Assembly (NCBI GenBank): GCA_027489105.1
Contig: JAIYAJ010000536.1
Span: 1 to 37,332 of the forward strand
Length of the DNA: 37,332 nucleotides
Direction of reading: 5' to 3'
From: Zymomonas sp.
GTDB lineage: Bacteria > Pseudomonadota > Alphaproteobacteria > Sphingomonadales > Sphingomonadaceae
Shown: positions 1 through 6,902 of the stretch, piece by piece
How positions within the stretch are numbered: position 1 is the stretch's first letter
Layout: the number at the start of each line of letters is the position of its first letter
Program-made: the position numbers and the translations under genes
The notes under the pieces: generated by a model
Databases searched by the model: none
What the model was told of the DNA's origin: nothing
What the model saw: only the letters and a program-made list of their open reading frames with translations

Positions 1-119
1 CTTCTGCCACGATGGGATCGTCGTCGCCCACATCTGGGCATAGGTTTCGCGATACAGCGCCAGCCTGTAGACACGCACACCATTGCTGAGCAACGGCGGT
101 GTCGTGACAGCAGCATTCA
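1..119. repeat. Contig-end overlap, copy 1 (closes the circle)
   Basis: These 119 bases are identical to 37214-37332. The overlap runs through the middle of the terminase large subunit gene and keeps its frame, as expected when an assembler outputs a circular molecule with one k-mer of overlap. The unit genome would be 37,213 bp. A true terminal repeat is possible but unlikely inside a coding sequence at a size matching a common assembly k-mer. Confidence 0.93.
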
Positions 120-288
120 GAGCGCGCTTGATTGCAGCAGTCGTTTTGCCCGAGCCGACCGGGCCATTCAACAGGTCAGACGGGCCACGGCTCAGGATGA
201 ACGCATCCGACACCGGCCCCGCGCTCTGCAACAACCGCATGCCTTCGGGATAGGCTTTCAGCTTGTCATCGAGCGAGCCGAAGTTCAT
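1..288 (-). CDS. terL: Terminase large subunit, N-terminal part (continues at 37213 downward)
   Basis: This is the first 96 codons of the packaging ATPase/nuclease, split off by the contig break. The ATG at 288-286 overlaps the TGA of the small terminase gene (ATGA), which fixes the start. Residues 42-49 read GPVGSGKT, the Walker A loop that binds ATP during DNA translocation. That motif is missing from the fragment at the other end of the window. From residue 66 (base 93) on, the reading frame is the same as that of the right-end fragment, and 1-119 duplicates 37214-37332. The joined protein is 509 residues, a normal terminase length. Downstream come a small protein gene and the portal gene, the usual packaging module order. 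Confidence 0.93.
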   Translation of the reverse strand, partial: MNFGSLDDKLKAYPEGMRLLQSAGPVSDAFILSRGPSDLLNGPVGSGKTTAAIKRALNAAVTTPPLLSNGVRVYRLALYRETYAQMWATTIPSWQK

Positions 289-908
289 GGGGTGGTGCTC
301 CCGCCTTCAGCTGCTTGAGCGCGGGGCGCGGCTTCCGGCACGGCAGGCGCGTCGGCAGTGTTTTGGGCCTCCATGTCGATGATCTCGCCGTCCTCGGTGC
401 GGAAGGCGGCGGCCCAGGGCGGCAGGCCGCTGGCATCGGAATTGACGCTGTGACCGCCCATGATGATCGCCAGACCGGGAACGGCCTTGCCCTGATCATC
501 GACCGGGGCCTGATTGGCCACGTAGACCTTCTGCAGCTCGCCGGCGAGGCGGTCCCACCGGTCAAACGCTTCCAGCATGGTGCAGCCCAGCTCCGCCTTG
601 ATGCCCGCCGGGCCCAGCGCCAGCCAGCGCATGCGCTCGACGAACGGATGCTTGCCGCCTGACGCCTTGAGGCCGAATTCCTTCAGCTCGCGGGTGGCAA
701 GGTTTTGCGCGCCCTTGGGCCGGCCGACGCCGCGCCGCACCTCCTCGATCGCCGCCGCCTGGCGCGCGGCAAAGGCCGCCTCGTTCTCGCTGCCCTTGCG
801 CGTGATCGGCGGCACGAACAGATCCTCTTGCACCGGCTGGGGCACAGCCGGCAGCGGGGCGGCCAGAGCCTCCCGCACCAGACCGGCGGTGCCATCGGAA
901 CGGCTCAT
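285..908 (-). CDS. Terminase small subunit-like protein (TerS)
   Basis: A 207-residue protein directly upstream of the large terminase gene, overlapping it by ATGA. Small terminase subunits recognise the phage DNA and load the large subunit. Residues 60-70 contain GVGRPKGAQN, an AT-hook-like GRPKG motif suited to binding the DNA minor groove. The centre (WLALGPAG, AFDRWDRLAGEL) looks helical and the C-terminal 30 residues are Ala/Pro-rich and probably disordered. It is the first gene of the late operon, and a gene-poor stretch of about 1 kb lies upstream. Assignment rests on position, size and the DNA-binding motif, since no family signature is decisive. The C-terminal codons contain CTGCTTGAGC in antisense, similar to half of the dispersed 30-bp element, but not enough to call a copy. 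Confidence 0.7.
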   Translation of the reverse strand: MSRSDGTAGLVREALAAPLPAVPQPVQEDLFVPPITRKGSENEAAFAARQAAAIEEVRRGVGRPKGAQNLATRELKEFGLKASGGKHPFVERMRWLALGPAGIKAELGCTMLEAFDRWDRLAGELQKVYVANQAPVDDQGKAVPGLAIIMGGHSVNSDASGLPPWAAAFRTEDGEIIDMEAQNTADAPAVPEAAPRAQAAEGGSTTP

Positions 909-1052
909 GGCTGTGACCCCGTGCCCAGGCCCGCGACCGGGCCAGCCCCGCGACCCTGCGAACCCGGACCCCAGCCCACGCCCGCGCTCGACTGAACCAT
1001 CCGGAGCTTCGCGGGGTGTTTTCCGCCATGGCTCTGGAAAACCGCAGGGCGG

Positions 1053-1114
1053 TGGGCGGGGAGAGAGGGGTGGCCGGGCGGTTTGGGGGTGGGGGTGCCC
1101 CGGAGAGGGGGGGG
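1053..1114 (+). other. G-run tract with quadruplex potential
   Basis: The plus strand carries six or more runs of three to eight guanines within 62 bases, separated by short spacers, ending in a run of eight G at 1107-1114. Such tracts can form G-quadruplex DNA. It lies about 145-205 bases upstream of the small terminase start, on the non-transcribed side for that operon. A role in late promoter control or packaging is inference only. Confidence 0.45.
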
Positions 1115-1152
1115 CATGTCCGGCAGACCGAACGCGGCCCGGCCATGGCGAG

Positions 1153-1173
1153 CGCTAGTCGAATAGACTAGCG
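1153..1173. repeat. Perfect 8-bp inverted repeat (hairpin or operator)
   Basis: CGCTAGTC and GACTAGCG flank a 5-base GAATA centre. There is no T-run on either side, so a protein-binding operator is at least as likely as a terminator. CTAG is usually scarce in bacterial DNA, which makes two copies here more notable. Confidence 0.5.
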
Positions 1174-1525
1174 GATGGTGTGGCCCAACGTGTTGATATT
1201 GCTCACGATTTGCATCGGGTGCATCCAGCCCCGGTGCATCGTGACCAGCTGGATGCGCCAGCCCCATTGAAATCATTGACGAATTTCCAGCCGCCCCGAC
1301 ATCGCCAGCCAGGCCGATCGGCGAGCCATCGCCAGCCGCCCAGGACGCCGGTGACGCCGCCCAGGACGCCGCCGCAGAGCCCGCCGCACGCGCACGCCAC
1401 CCCGCAGATCGGGCCATCCGCGACCCTGCCCCGCACTGCCCGGCACCGGACCCGAGTTTCCGGCCATTGTTTATCGATCTGCCGGTCATGGCCATCAGGC
1501 TGATCAGGGCAGCCGCGCGGCCCTC

Positions 1526-1796
1526 GTTGCAGCCGTTGCAGCCCCGTTGCAGATTTAATGACCTATAACCTATTGATAAATAACATATATCTCTATTATG
1601 CAACACTGCAACAACTGCAACGGCACAGGCGCGCGCGATCATGTGCCCGTGCCCGCATCCGCACGCCCTCGTGTGTGCGCACGTCACGAGACAAGGCGTT
1701 GCAAGCGTTGCGGCGTTGCAGAACGCTGAAACCTCAGCAACATCAACGGCTTGCGCTTGCAACAACTTTGCAACGCCCCCCGGACCCCGCGTTGCA
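1526..1796. other. Probable replication origin: GTTGCA/TGCAAC iterons
   Basis: Eleven hexamers lie within 271 bases. Three GTTGCA (1526, 1535, 1546) are followed by an AT-rich stretch of about 47 bases (1552-1598) and then three TGCAAC in the opposite orientation (1599, 1607, 1616). A second set follows: GTTGCA at 1698 and 1715 with GTTGCG at 1707 between, TGCAAC at 1758 and 1769, and GTTGCA at 1791. Spacing inside clusters is 8-11 bases, about one helical turn. The array lies just past the 3' end of the primase-helicase gene. Iterons flanking an AT-rich unwinding zone next to the initiator/helicase gene is the standard layout of P4-type and plasmid origins. The binding protein is not proven. 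Confidence 0.68.
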
Positions 1797-1920
1797 AAAC
1801 CCCTGACCCCCATGGCGGATGGCCAAAAGCCGCGCGAAAACGACATCTTGCACCCCACGGTCACAGGGCGCGGGAATACTTCGCAAATACTCATCATCAT
1901 CTTGTCGCGCGCGTGGATCA

Positions 1921-4158
1921 TCAGAACGGCATGCCTCCGTCATCTTGGGCATCGAGGCCGGGCAGGTTGTGCGGCTGCGCTGCGGCCTCCTGCGCGCGCT
2001 GGCTGGTCGCAGGGCCGGTGGCCATGCCGCCGTCCAGCGTCTCGCCATCGGCCAGCATCAGGAAGGTGCGGATGTTGACGCGCCAGCCGCGCCCGTTGAA
2101 ACGCCGCGAGTTGACGGCCTCGGCCCCCTCGAGCCGCTCCATGGCCTGCGCCCAGCCGCCCTTGACGCCGGGCTCGCCGCGCCAGTGGGTGCCGTCGAAC
2201 AGGCGGCGCAGCCCCTCGCCGAGATAGGGCAGCACCACGGTGGCCCTGTCGCCCAGCCCGTCGACATGGATGTTCCAGGCCGTCAGCGCCTCTTGGCAGC
2301 TGCGATAGCTCTGCGCGCCCTTGTCGTCGGTGTCGATGCCGGCCGCGCGCGCCACCAGCTTGCCCACGGTCATGCGGTCGCCGCCACGGAAGACATCGAG
2401 CGGGATCGAGAGCAGGTGGTTCAGCATCGATTGCGTGTTGCTCGGCTGGTAATCTTCGGCCTTGCGCTGGCTGGCCACGGCGGCGCACAGGCTCATCACC
2501 GTGTCGGCATCGGGCAGGCCGTCAAAGCGCATCAGGTCGGCCATGGCCAGCAGCGTGCCCACCTGGTCAAGCCCGCGCGGGTTGTAGCCGTGCTCGGCCA
2601 GCCCGGCGCGATAGGCCTCGAAGGTCTCGGGCCAGCGCGGCCAGCCATCGACAAGGCGGCGGCGCAGGCCGGCGCCGACATGCTTCCACTGGTCGGCGTC
2701 GAGCTTCATGCGGGCCGATCCGGTCACCAGCGGCTTGAGCTTGAGCACCATGATGCGGCTGGCGTCGGCGGGCGGCAGGCTCGGCACGATGATCGAGCCG
2801 AACATGAAGGAGCTTTTGGCGTTGAAGGCGTGCGCCTGGTGGTCGGATGAGCCGCGCAGCTTGGAGCCGCCGGAGGCCGCCTGCCGCGCCAGCTTGATCA
2901 GCGCGTGCACGCGGCGGGTGTTGCCCTCGTCCTCGGCCTCGTCGAGCAGCACGGCCTTGGTGGAGTAGCCCAGCGTGGAGGACACGCCGCTTTCGGTCGC
3001 GTCAGAGGCGTGCACGAAGCCGCCGGAGAGCACCAGCTGCACCAGCTCGATCAGCGTGGTCTTGCCGTCGCCGGCGTCGCCGGTCAGCCACAGCACCGGG
3101 CGGAAGGCCAGCGCCGCGCCGGCAAGGCTCGAGGCCAGCCAGCCCAGCTTGAGGATCGAGGCCAGCGCATGGCCCGAGCCGTCCCAGTCGATGCGCTTGC
3201 CGTCCTCGCCGGCCTCGCCGCGCCAGTTCCAGCTGTCGAGCACGTCGAGCAGCTGCTTGGCCACGGTGCGCGGCGCGGGCTCCGGCGTCGGGCGCGGCAC
3301 GTCGTCATCGGCGGGGTAGATATAGCCGCCATGCTCGCCCGGCGGCAGCCACTGGCCGTCGATCAGCACGGCGTCGCCCGCGTGCAGGATCAGGCTGCCG
3401 GCATTGTCGCGCCAGCCGCCGACGCCACGGATCCGCGTCATCGGGTTGAACACGGGCTTGTCGCCGCAGGCCTTCATCAGGCTTTCGGCCAGCTCGTCGA
3501 CCTTCCAGCCGGTCTGCTGGAAATTGGCGTTGAACTTGGGGTAGTTGTTCCAGCACCAGGGCAGGGCCGGGCCGAACAGCTCGCGCAGGCACGGCGCGTT
3601 GTGGTCCTTGGCCTTCAGCCCGCGCAGCTCGCCCTTCGGGCACAGATACCAGCAAACGCCGCCCGATTTGCCGAGCGGGATCACCGGGCAGCTGTCAGGC
3701 AGCGGCTTGACGGGGTTCTTCTTTTTGGTCCAGCCCTCACCATCAGGATCAGATGACCCATCTGCGTCAGCTGGTGGCGGCTCACGGTCACCACCCCCGC
3801 CATCAGCAGCATCCGCCTCACGATGGGCATGCTCATAGCCATCAGCCGGGCGCGGCCCCTTGGCGGGCTTGGGCTTTGGGTTGATCGCCTCGAGAACATC
3901 ATCATCAGACCAGCCGAAAGCACGGCCCACCTGCAGCGCCTTGATGCGCCCGGCCTCTCCCCCGCCGGCGCGCTTGAACGCACCCTTGATCGACAGCCGG
4001 TCGGCATCGCGCTCGCGCTGCATGCGTTCTTGGTCAAAATCACGGTCTTTGTTTGGCCTATCGCCCTCTGGGCTGCTTGAGGCCTGCTGCGCAGCCAGCT
4101 GCGCCACCGCTTCCTGCATGGCGGCAGCGATCGGCAGCAGGGTTTGCGGCTCGGTCAT
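1921..4158 (-). CDS. DUF927-type AAA+ replicative helicase
   Basis: A 745-residue protein that probably unwinds the phage origin. Residues 1-150 are acidic and repetitive. Residues 154-290 form a conserved region with CWYLCPKGE. An ATPase domain follows, with Walker A GDAGDGKT at 360-367 and Walker B-like AVLLDEAE near residue 400. The ATPase region resembles the DUF927 superfamily helicases of alphaproteobacterial prophages. The ATG at 4158 overlaps the TGA of the TOPRIM gene (ATGA), so the two are translated together and may act as a split primase-helicase like the P4 alpha protein. Its 3' end faces the iteron array. Oddity: residues 25-35 (ASSSPEGDRP) are encoded by an inserted copy of the 30-bp palindromic element, in frame. 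Confidence 0.82.
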   Translation of the reverse strand: MTEPQTLLPIAAAMQEAVAQLAAQQASSSPEGDRPNKDRDFDQERMQRERDADRLSIKGAFKRAGGGEAGRIKALQVGRAFGWSDDDVLEAINPKPKPAKGPRPADGYEHAHREADAADGGGGDREPPPADADGSSDPDGEGWTKKKNPVKPLPDSCPVIPLGKSGGVCWYLCPKGELRGLKAKDHNAPCLRELFGPALPWCWNNYPKFNANFQQTGWKVDELAESLMKACGDKPVFNPMTRIRGVGGWRDNAGSLILHAGDAVLIDGQWLPPGEHGGYIYPADDDVPRPTPEPAPRTVAKQLLDVLDSWNWRGEAGEDGKRIDWDGSGHALASILKLGWLASSLAGAALAFRPVLWLTGDAGDGKTTLIELVQLVLSGGFVHASDATESGVSSTLGYSTKAVLLDEAEDEGNTRRVHALIKLARQAASGGSKLRGSSDHQAHAFNAKSSFMFGSIIVPSLPPADASRIMVLKLKPLVTGSARMKLDADQWKHVGAGLRRRLVDGWPRWPETFEAYRAGLAEHGYNPRGLDQVGTLLAMADLMRFDGLPDADTVMSLCAAVASQRKAEDYQPSNTQSMLNHLLSIPLDVFRGGDRMTVGKLVARAAGIDTDDKGAQSYRSCQEALTAWNIHVDGLGDRATVVLPYLGEGLRRLFDGTHWRGEPGVKGGWAQAMERLEGAEAVNSRRFNGRGWRVNIRTFLMLADGETLDGGMATGPATSQRAQEAAAQPHNLPGLDAQDDGGMPF
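4055..4084 (-). repeat. 30-bp palindromic element, copy 1 (in frame inside the helicase gene)
   Basis: Outer stem GGCCT/AGGCC, inner stem GCCC/GGGC, loop AGA, unpaired CAAGCA opposite GAT. Read with CAAGCA on the minus strand, which is the coding strand. It lies inside the helicase coding sequence near residue 30 and keeps the frame because 30 is a multiple of three. Confidence 0.85.
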
Positions 4159-5258
4159 GCCAATTCCTTGTCCGCCACAGGCGCTCCGGATGCGGCAAAC
4201 CGGATCAGGTCGGCCGCCTTGCGCGCCTCGTTGAAATCCTTGTGGCCGCCCGGCGCCCAGATCGGCACGATCGGCAGCTTGCTCAGGTTGGCCAGCCGCT
4301 GCACCTGCCGCTCGGCGGCGGCGGTGGCGTCCGGCCCGTCGCGGTGCCGGTGCCAGATCACGCCGCTGCACAGCTTCGGCAGGCCGATGCCGCCCATGTT
4401 GCTGAGGCTGATGCCGGCCCAGATGCGCAGGTGCGCGCATTCATAGGCGGCGCTCAGCGCGTCCTCGATGCCCTCGGTCAGGAGGATCGGCTCGGGCGCG
4501 GTCATCCTGCCATGCGGCACGCCTGAGGCCCCGCGCCAGATCGGGATATGCCCGCCCTTGATCGGCCCCAGCGACAGCTTGGCGTTGCTGACGCCGCCGA
4601 GCTTGCCGACAGAGCCGTCAGGCCGCACCTCGAGGAAGGTGCGGTGCAGGCCCTTGACGCTGCCATCGGCCGCCATCACCAGCGCCACCAGCGCCGGGTG
4701 ATGGGCCTTGGTCTCCGGGTGCATCATGCCGGGGTGGAATTTCAGCGCGCTTGGCGTGCGGCCCATCTCGCTCAGGCGGATGCCGCGCCCGTTGAGATAG
4801 CGCTCGGCCGGCGAGCCGGGCAGGGGCCGCGCCTCCTGCCCGAAGATCTTGATGGCGCTGTCATGCAGCCTGTCGGCCCGCTCGGCCTCGGCCCGTGCGG
4901 CGGCGGCCTGCGCCTGCAGCGCCTTGCGCTCGGCCCGGCGCACCTCGTCCGGCGTCAGGCTGCCTGATCCGGTCAGCTCGCGGGCGCGGGTGATCGCCGC
5001 GCCGATGTCGCCGCCGGTCAGCTGCGCCGCCACCAAGTCCAGCATCGAGCCGCGCTCGCCGCTGGCAAAATCGGTCCACAGGCCCTGATAGCGCCCGGTG
5101 CGGTTGATCGCCAGCGACTGGCCGCGCTCGCCGCCCAGCGAGCCGATGCGCCAGTGCGGCCCGTCGCGCATGGCCGCCGGATACAGCATCGGCACCAGGT
5201 CATCGACCCGCGCCGCCAGCCGGTGCTTGATCATGTCGAGCGAGACCAGATGGCTCAT
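4155..5258 (-). CDS. TOPRIM-domain primase-like protein
   Basis: A 367-residue protein likely to prime phage DNA synthesis with the helicase encoded next. Residues 30-80 keep the pattern of a CHC2-type primase N-terminus (GPHWRIG, GGERGQSLAI, DFASGERGSMLDLV) but the zinc-binding Cys/His residues are missing. Residues 110-130 are an Ala-rich charged helix. Residues 258-268 (ILLTEGIEDAL) match the start of a TOPRIM fold, with the conserved glutamate at 263. The usual second TOPRIM acidic motif appears only as IWHRHRDGPD (301-310), so catalysis cannot be taken for granted. Both gene ends overlap neighbours by ATGA. Assignment to the Toprim family is good; the primase role is inferred from context. 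Confidence 0.78.
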   Translation of the reverse strand: MSHLVSLDMIKHRLAARVDDLVPMLYPAAMRDGPHWRIGSLGGERGQSLAINRTGRYQGLWTDFASGERGSMLDLVAAQLTGGDIGAAITRARELTGSGSLTPDEVRRAERKALQAQAAAARAEAERADRLHDSAIKIFGQEARPLPGSPAERYLNGRGIRLSEMGRTPSALKFHPGMMHPETKAHHPALVALVMAADGSVKGLHRTFLEVRPDGSVGKLGGVSNAKLSLGPIKGGHIPIWRGASGVPHGRMTAPEPILLTEGIEDALSAAYECAHLRIWAGISLSNMGGIGLPKLCSGVIWHRHRDGPDATAAAERQVQRLANLSKLPIVPIWAPGGHKDFNEARKAADLIRFAASGAPVADKELA

Positions 5259-5548
5259 CGCGCCATCTCCTGCCCGATGGCCAGCGCCTTCTGCAGGCGC
5301 GGCAGGCACGGGTGATCCTTGCCATAGGTCTTGAGCAGTTCCTTGATCGCACGGTCTGCGCAAAGCTCGATCGCCACGGCCCGCGCCTTGGCTACGCCCA
5401 GTTTCTGGACAGTGTGCGGCGTCAGCAGGCCCTGATTGATCGGCGAGCGCCGGAACACATCAGCCACCGGCTTCGGCAGCACCTCAAGCCTGCGGAAATC
5501 TTCCTCGACCGTGATGCCGGTCTTTGGGACAGGGCGGTTGACGCTCAT
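5255..5548 (-). CDS. Small early protein, unknown function
   Basis: A 97-residue protein in the leftward replication operon, joined by ATGA overlaps to the genes on both sides. It is basic and predicted helical, with a central stretch TPHTVQKLGVAKARAVAIEL that could be a short helix-turn-helix-like fold. No family is recognised. Its position between the small 121-residue gene and the primase suggests an early replication or regulatory role, which is inference only. Confidence 0.7.
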   Translation of the reverse strand: MSVNRPVPKTGITVEEDFRRLEVLPKPVADVFRRSPINQGLLTPHTVQKLGVAKARAVAIELCADRAIKELLKTYGKDHPCLPRLQKALAIGQEMAR

Positions 5549-5910
5549 GCCGCCACCTTTTCGGTGCGCTTCATCCCGGCAAACCCAGCCGCATAGGCCT
5601 TCGGGTCCGCCAGCCAGAGCGCGATCAGCTCCGGCGTCAGCACGGCGATCAGGTCCGGCGATATCCGCACATGCAGCGTGGTGTCGGGGTGCTGCAGCGT
5701 CTCGAGCAGCGTCACGATGTTCTCGGCCTGCCCGATGCGGTAATCAGCTTCCTTTTTCGGCTTCACGCGGCTGCCATCGGGATTGAGCTTGTTGAGGAAA
5801 TTGCGCCGCATGCCGACCTCGCGCCGCATTTCGTCCTCGAGATTGGCCAGGTCCGCCCGCGCCAGCTTGTCAGGGCCGATGGCGGCTTTCAGGTCATCCA
5901 CCGCGCTCAT
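5545..5910 (-). CDS. Small early protein, unknown function
   Basis: A 121-residue protein of the replication operon. The first half (LEDEMRREVG, RRNFLNKLNPDGS) is charged and helical. The second half has VTLLETLQHPDTT and ends in KAYAAGFAGM. The ATG at 5910 overlaps the stop of the preceding gene (ATGA) and has a good ribosome site, AGGGG, 8 bases upstream. That same AGGGGCACAAT leader reappears before the ejection protein start at 21367. No known domain is recognised. Confidence 0.7.
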   Translation of the reverse strand: MSAVDDLKAAIGPDKLARADLANLEDEMRREVGMRRNFLNKLNPDGSRVKPKKEADYRIGQAENIVTLLETLQHPDTTLHVRISPDLIAVLTPELIALWLADPKAYAAGFAGMKRTEKVAA

Positions 5911-6308
5911 GATTGTGCCCCTGCCGCGCCGTCAGGCCGGGCTACCAGCCTCTGGCCTGCCTGAGCCCCGCCTGCCTGAGGGGCGATACTCGCGACCGGC
6001 CTGACCGCGTTGACCACCGCGCCCAGCGCCGCATCGAGCACCGCCGCACAGCGCGGATAGCTGGCCACCGCCATCACCGCCGCGTCGTCCTCGATGTCGC
6101 GGGCGCAGGCGATCAGCTGCACGGCAAACCGCAGCTTGCGCCAGTCGGCTGTGTCCATGTGCGTGCCAGCCTGCCAGGTGATCAGCGGCAGGCCGCCCTT
6201 GATCGGGCCAGAGACATGCAGCCTCATGCTCACCACGCCGAACGAGACCTTGGCAAAGGTCTGGAAGCGGTCGGACAGGGGCGGGAAGATAAAGCTTGGC
6301 GCGGCCAT
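5907..6308 (-). CDS. Small early protein with element-derived C-terminal tail
   Basis: A 133-residue protein of unknown function. Residues 1-95 look folded (FIFPPLSDRFQTFAK, WRKLRFAVQLIACARDIEDD). The tail after about residue 105 (QAGGAQAGQRLVARPDG) is encoded by a diverged copy of the 30-bp palindromic element and its flank, so the natural C-terminus has probably been replaced or extended. The start at 6308 was chosen because translation upstream would run through another decayed element copy and no conserved-looking sequence precedes it. The downstream gene overlaps by ATGA. Confidence 0.65.
   Translation of the reverse strand: MAAPSFIFPPLSDRFQTFAKVSFGVVSMRLHVSGPIKGGLPLITWQAGTHMDTADWRKLRFAVQLIACARDIEDDAAVMAVASYPRCAAVLDAALGAVVNAVRPVASIAPQAGGAQAGQRLVARPDGAAGAQS
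5939..5968 (-). repeat. 30-bp palindromic element, copy 2 (in frame, diverged)
   Basis: Outer stem GGGCT/AGCCC, inner stem GGCC/GGCT with one wobble pair, loop AGA, CAGGCA opposite GGT. It differs from the common form at many positions yet keeps the length of 30 and both stems. It encodes residues about 114-123 of the 133-residue early protein. GCCTGCCTGAG is repeated just beyond it (5969-5980), perhaps a remnant of a second copy. Confidence 0.72.
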
Positions 6309-6320
6309 GGCTGTCTCGCT

Positions 6321-6338
6321 TTTGGCCTGCTTGAGGCC
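6321..6338 (-). repeat. Possible decayed element copy
   Basis: The half GGCC-TGCTTG-AGGCC is intact but the other half no longer pairs. It lies just upstream of the ATG at 6308 in the early operon leader. Confidence 0.45.
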
Positions 6339-6454
6339 GGTGGGTTGATCATGCCCGGCGGCGGGTCTCGGGAGGGGGAAACGCCGCCGGGCACTCATCC
6401 GGCTGGTCTGCGCCACCAGCCGAAACGCAACACGCTACGCAGACAATGGCCGGC

Positions 6455-6757
6455 TCAGGCCGCCAGCCCGTTGACCACGCCGTCATGGCCGTCCCCGGAC
6501 TTGATCCGGGGATCAACCCGACCATCCACGTTTGCGCCGCGCAGCGGCTCAGGAGTGTGCAGCGCCAGCAGATGCGCCAGCACCCGCCGCTCCTCGGCTT
6601 CGAGGGTCGCCACAAGCGCGCTTTCGGATGTCCGCAGCACGTTGCGGTCTCCGCTCAGGACGCGGCCGACAGTGTGCTTGTCGAGGCCTGACAATTCCGC
6701 AAGCCGCACCTGCGACAGGCCGATAAACTTGGCGCGATCCGCAAGACTGATGCTCAT
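6455..6757 (-). CDS. Cro-like XRE-family HTH regulator
   Basis: A 100-residue DNA-binding protein divergent from the repressor. Residues 8-55 fit a helix-turn-helix of the Cro/CI/XRE class (KFIGLSQVRLAELSGLDKHTVGRVLSG). It leads the leftward replication operon and probably represses the repressor gene to favour lytic growth. The ATG at 6757 lies 20 bases from an operator (6778-6793) that abuts a CATAAT minus-10-like sequence on the same strand, so the gene is probably silenced in the lysogen. Residues from about 79 onward (GRVDPRIKSGDGHDG) are encoded by a palindromic repeat typical of alphaproteobacterial genomes and are unlikely to belong to the ancestral protein. Confidence 0.8.
   Translation of the reverse strand: MSISLADRAKFIGLSQVRLAELSGLDKHTVGRVLSGDRNVLRTSESALVATLEAEERRVLAHLLALHTPEPLRGANVDGRVDPRIKSGDGHDGVVNGLAA
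6493..6511. repeat. Alphaproteobacterial-type palindromic repeat
   Basis: CCCCGGA and TCCGGGG flank CTTGA, a perfect 7-bp stem. In translation it gives DPRIKSGDGHDG, a peptide seen very often in gene tails and spurious frames of alphaproteobacterial genomes. It is a different family from the 30-bp element and suggests host origin. It may also terminate or attenuate transcription leaving the Cro-like gene. Confidence 0.7.
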
Positions 6758-6777
6758 GATAGACGCAACCTCAATTA

Positions 6778-6793
6778 TGTGCTCTGGTGCACA
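6778..6793. promoter_or_regulatory. Repressor operator at the Cro/replication promoter
   Basis: TGTGC and GCACA flank TCTGGT. The same arms with TCTTGT between them appear at 7983-7998. On the minus strand the site abuts CATAAT, a good minus-10 sequence for the Cro-like gene, so a bound repressor would block that promoter. Confidence 0.7.
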
Positions 6794-6853
6794 CGAGCAT
6801 CTGATTTGCGTGGCGTAGTCAAGAGTGATGTTGCAGGTCGCACAGCGTTTTCA

Positions 6854-6864
6854 TGTGGAGCACA
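6854..6864. promoter_or_regulatory. Possible third operator (weaker)
   Basis: TGTG-GAG-CACA in the intergenic region just before the repressor gene. It shares the TGTG/CACA ends of the two stronger sites but is shorter. It could mediate autoregulation of the repressor or be the Cro site. Confidence 0.45.
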
Positions 6865-6867
6865 CAA

Positions 6868-6889
6868 GCGGGCGCATTTGTACGCCCGC
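6868..6889. repeat. 7-bp inverted repeat in repressor leader
   Basis: GCGGGCG and CGCCCGC are separated by CATTTGTA and end 13 bases before the repressor ATG. In mRNA it would form a stable hairpin near the ribosome site; as DNA it could be an operator. Confidence 0.5.
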
Positions 6890-6902
6890 AAAGTGTAGTT
6901 CG

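Larger units (their letters stand above)
909..1525. other. Gene-poor control region upstream of the late operon
   Basis: No convincing gene lies here. It holds a G-rich tract (1053-1114), a perfect 8-bp hairpin (1153-1173), a 9-bp inverted repeat GCATCCAGC/GCTGGATGC (1221-1229 and 1248-1256) with two GGTGCATC copies nearby, and a 16-bp direct repeat GCCGCCCAGGACGCCG at 1335-1350 and 1356-1371. A plus-strand frame from 1245 to 1568 is open and G/C-rich at third positions but has no ordinary start codon. The late promoter for the terminase genes and possibly a packaging start site are expected in this interval; I could not identify either from sequence alone. Confidence 0.6.

Noticed and set aside
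1..119. Genuine T7-style direct terminal repeat
   Set aside because: The repeat lies inside the terminase gene in frame and its length equals a common assembly k-mer, so an assembly overlap of a circular molecule is the simpler reading.
293..322. Sixteenth copy of the 30-bp element at the end of TerS
   Set aside because: TGCTTGAGCGC fits one end, but the inner stem does not pair and the rest does not match; chance similarity in coding sequence is possible.
1558..1806. Plus-strand 82-codon frame over the iteron array
   Set aside because: Its LQQLQ-type repeats simply translate the TGCAAC iterons; no ribosome site or homologous-looking core.
905..1921. Minus-strand 338-codon frame ending in an ATGA overlap with TerS
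   Set aside because: The overlap is attractive, but the sequence runs through the iterons, the AT-rich core and the G-run tract and has a Gly/Pro/His/Arg-rich composition unlike the neighbouring proteins. A short real gene ending at 905 cannot be fully excluded.
3611..3650. GCCCTTCGGGC hairpin in the helicase gene
   Set aside because: The inner stem and loop occur, but TGCTTG and the outer stem are absent, and the codons belong to a conserved CPKGE motif.
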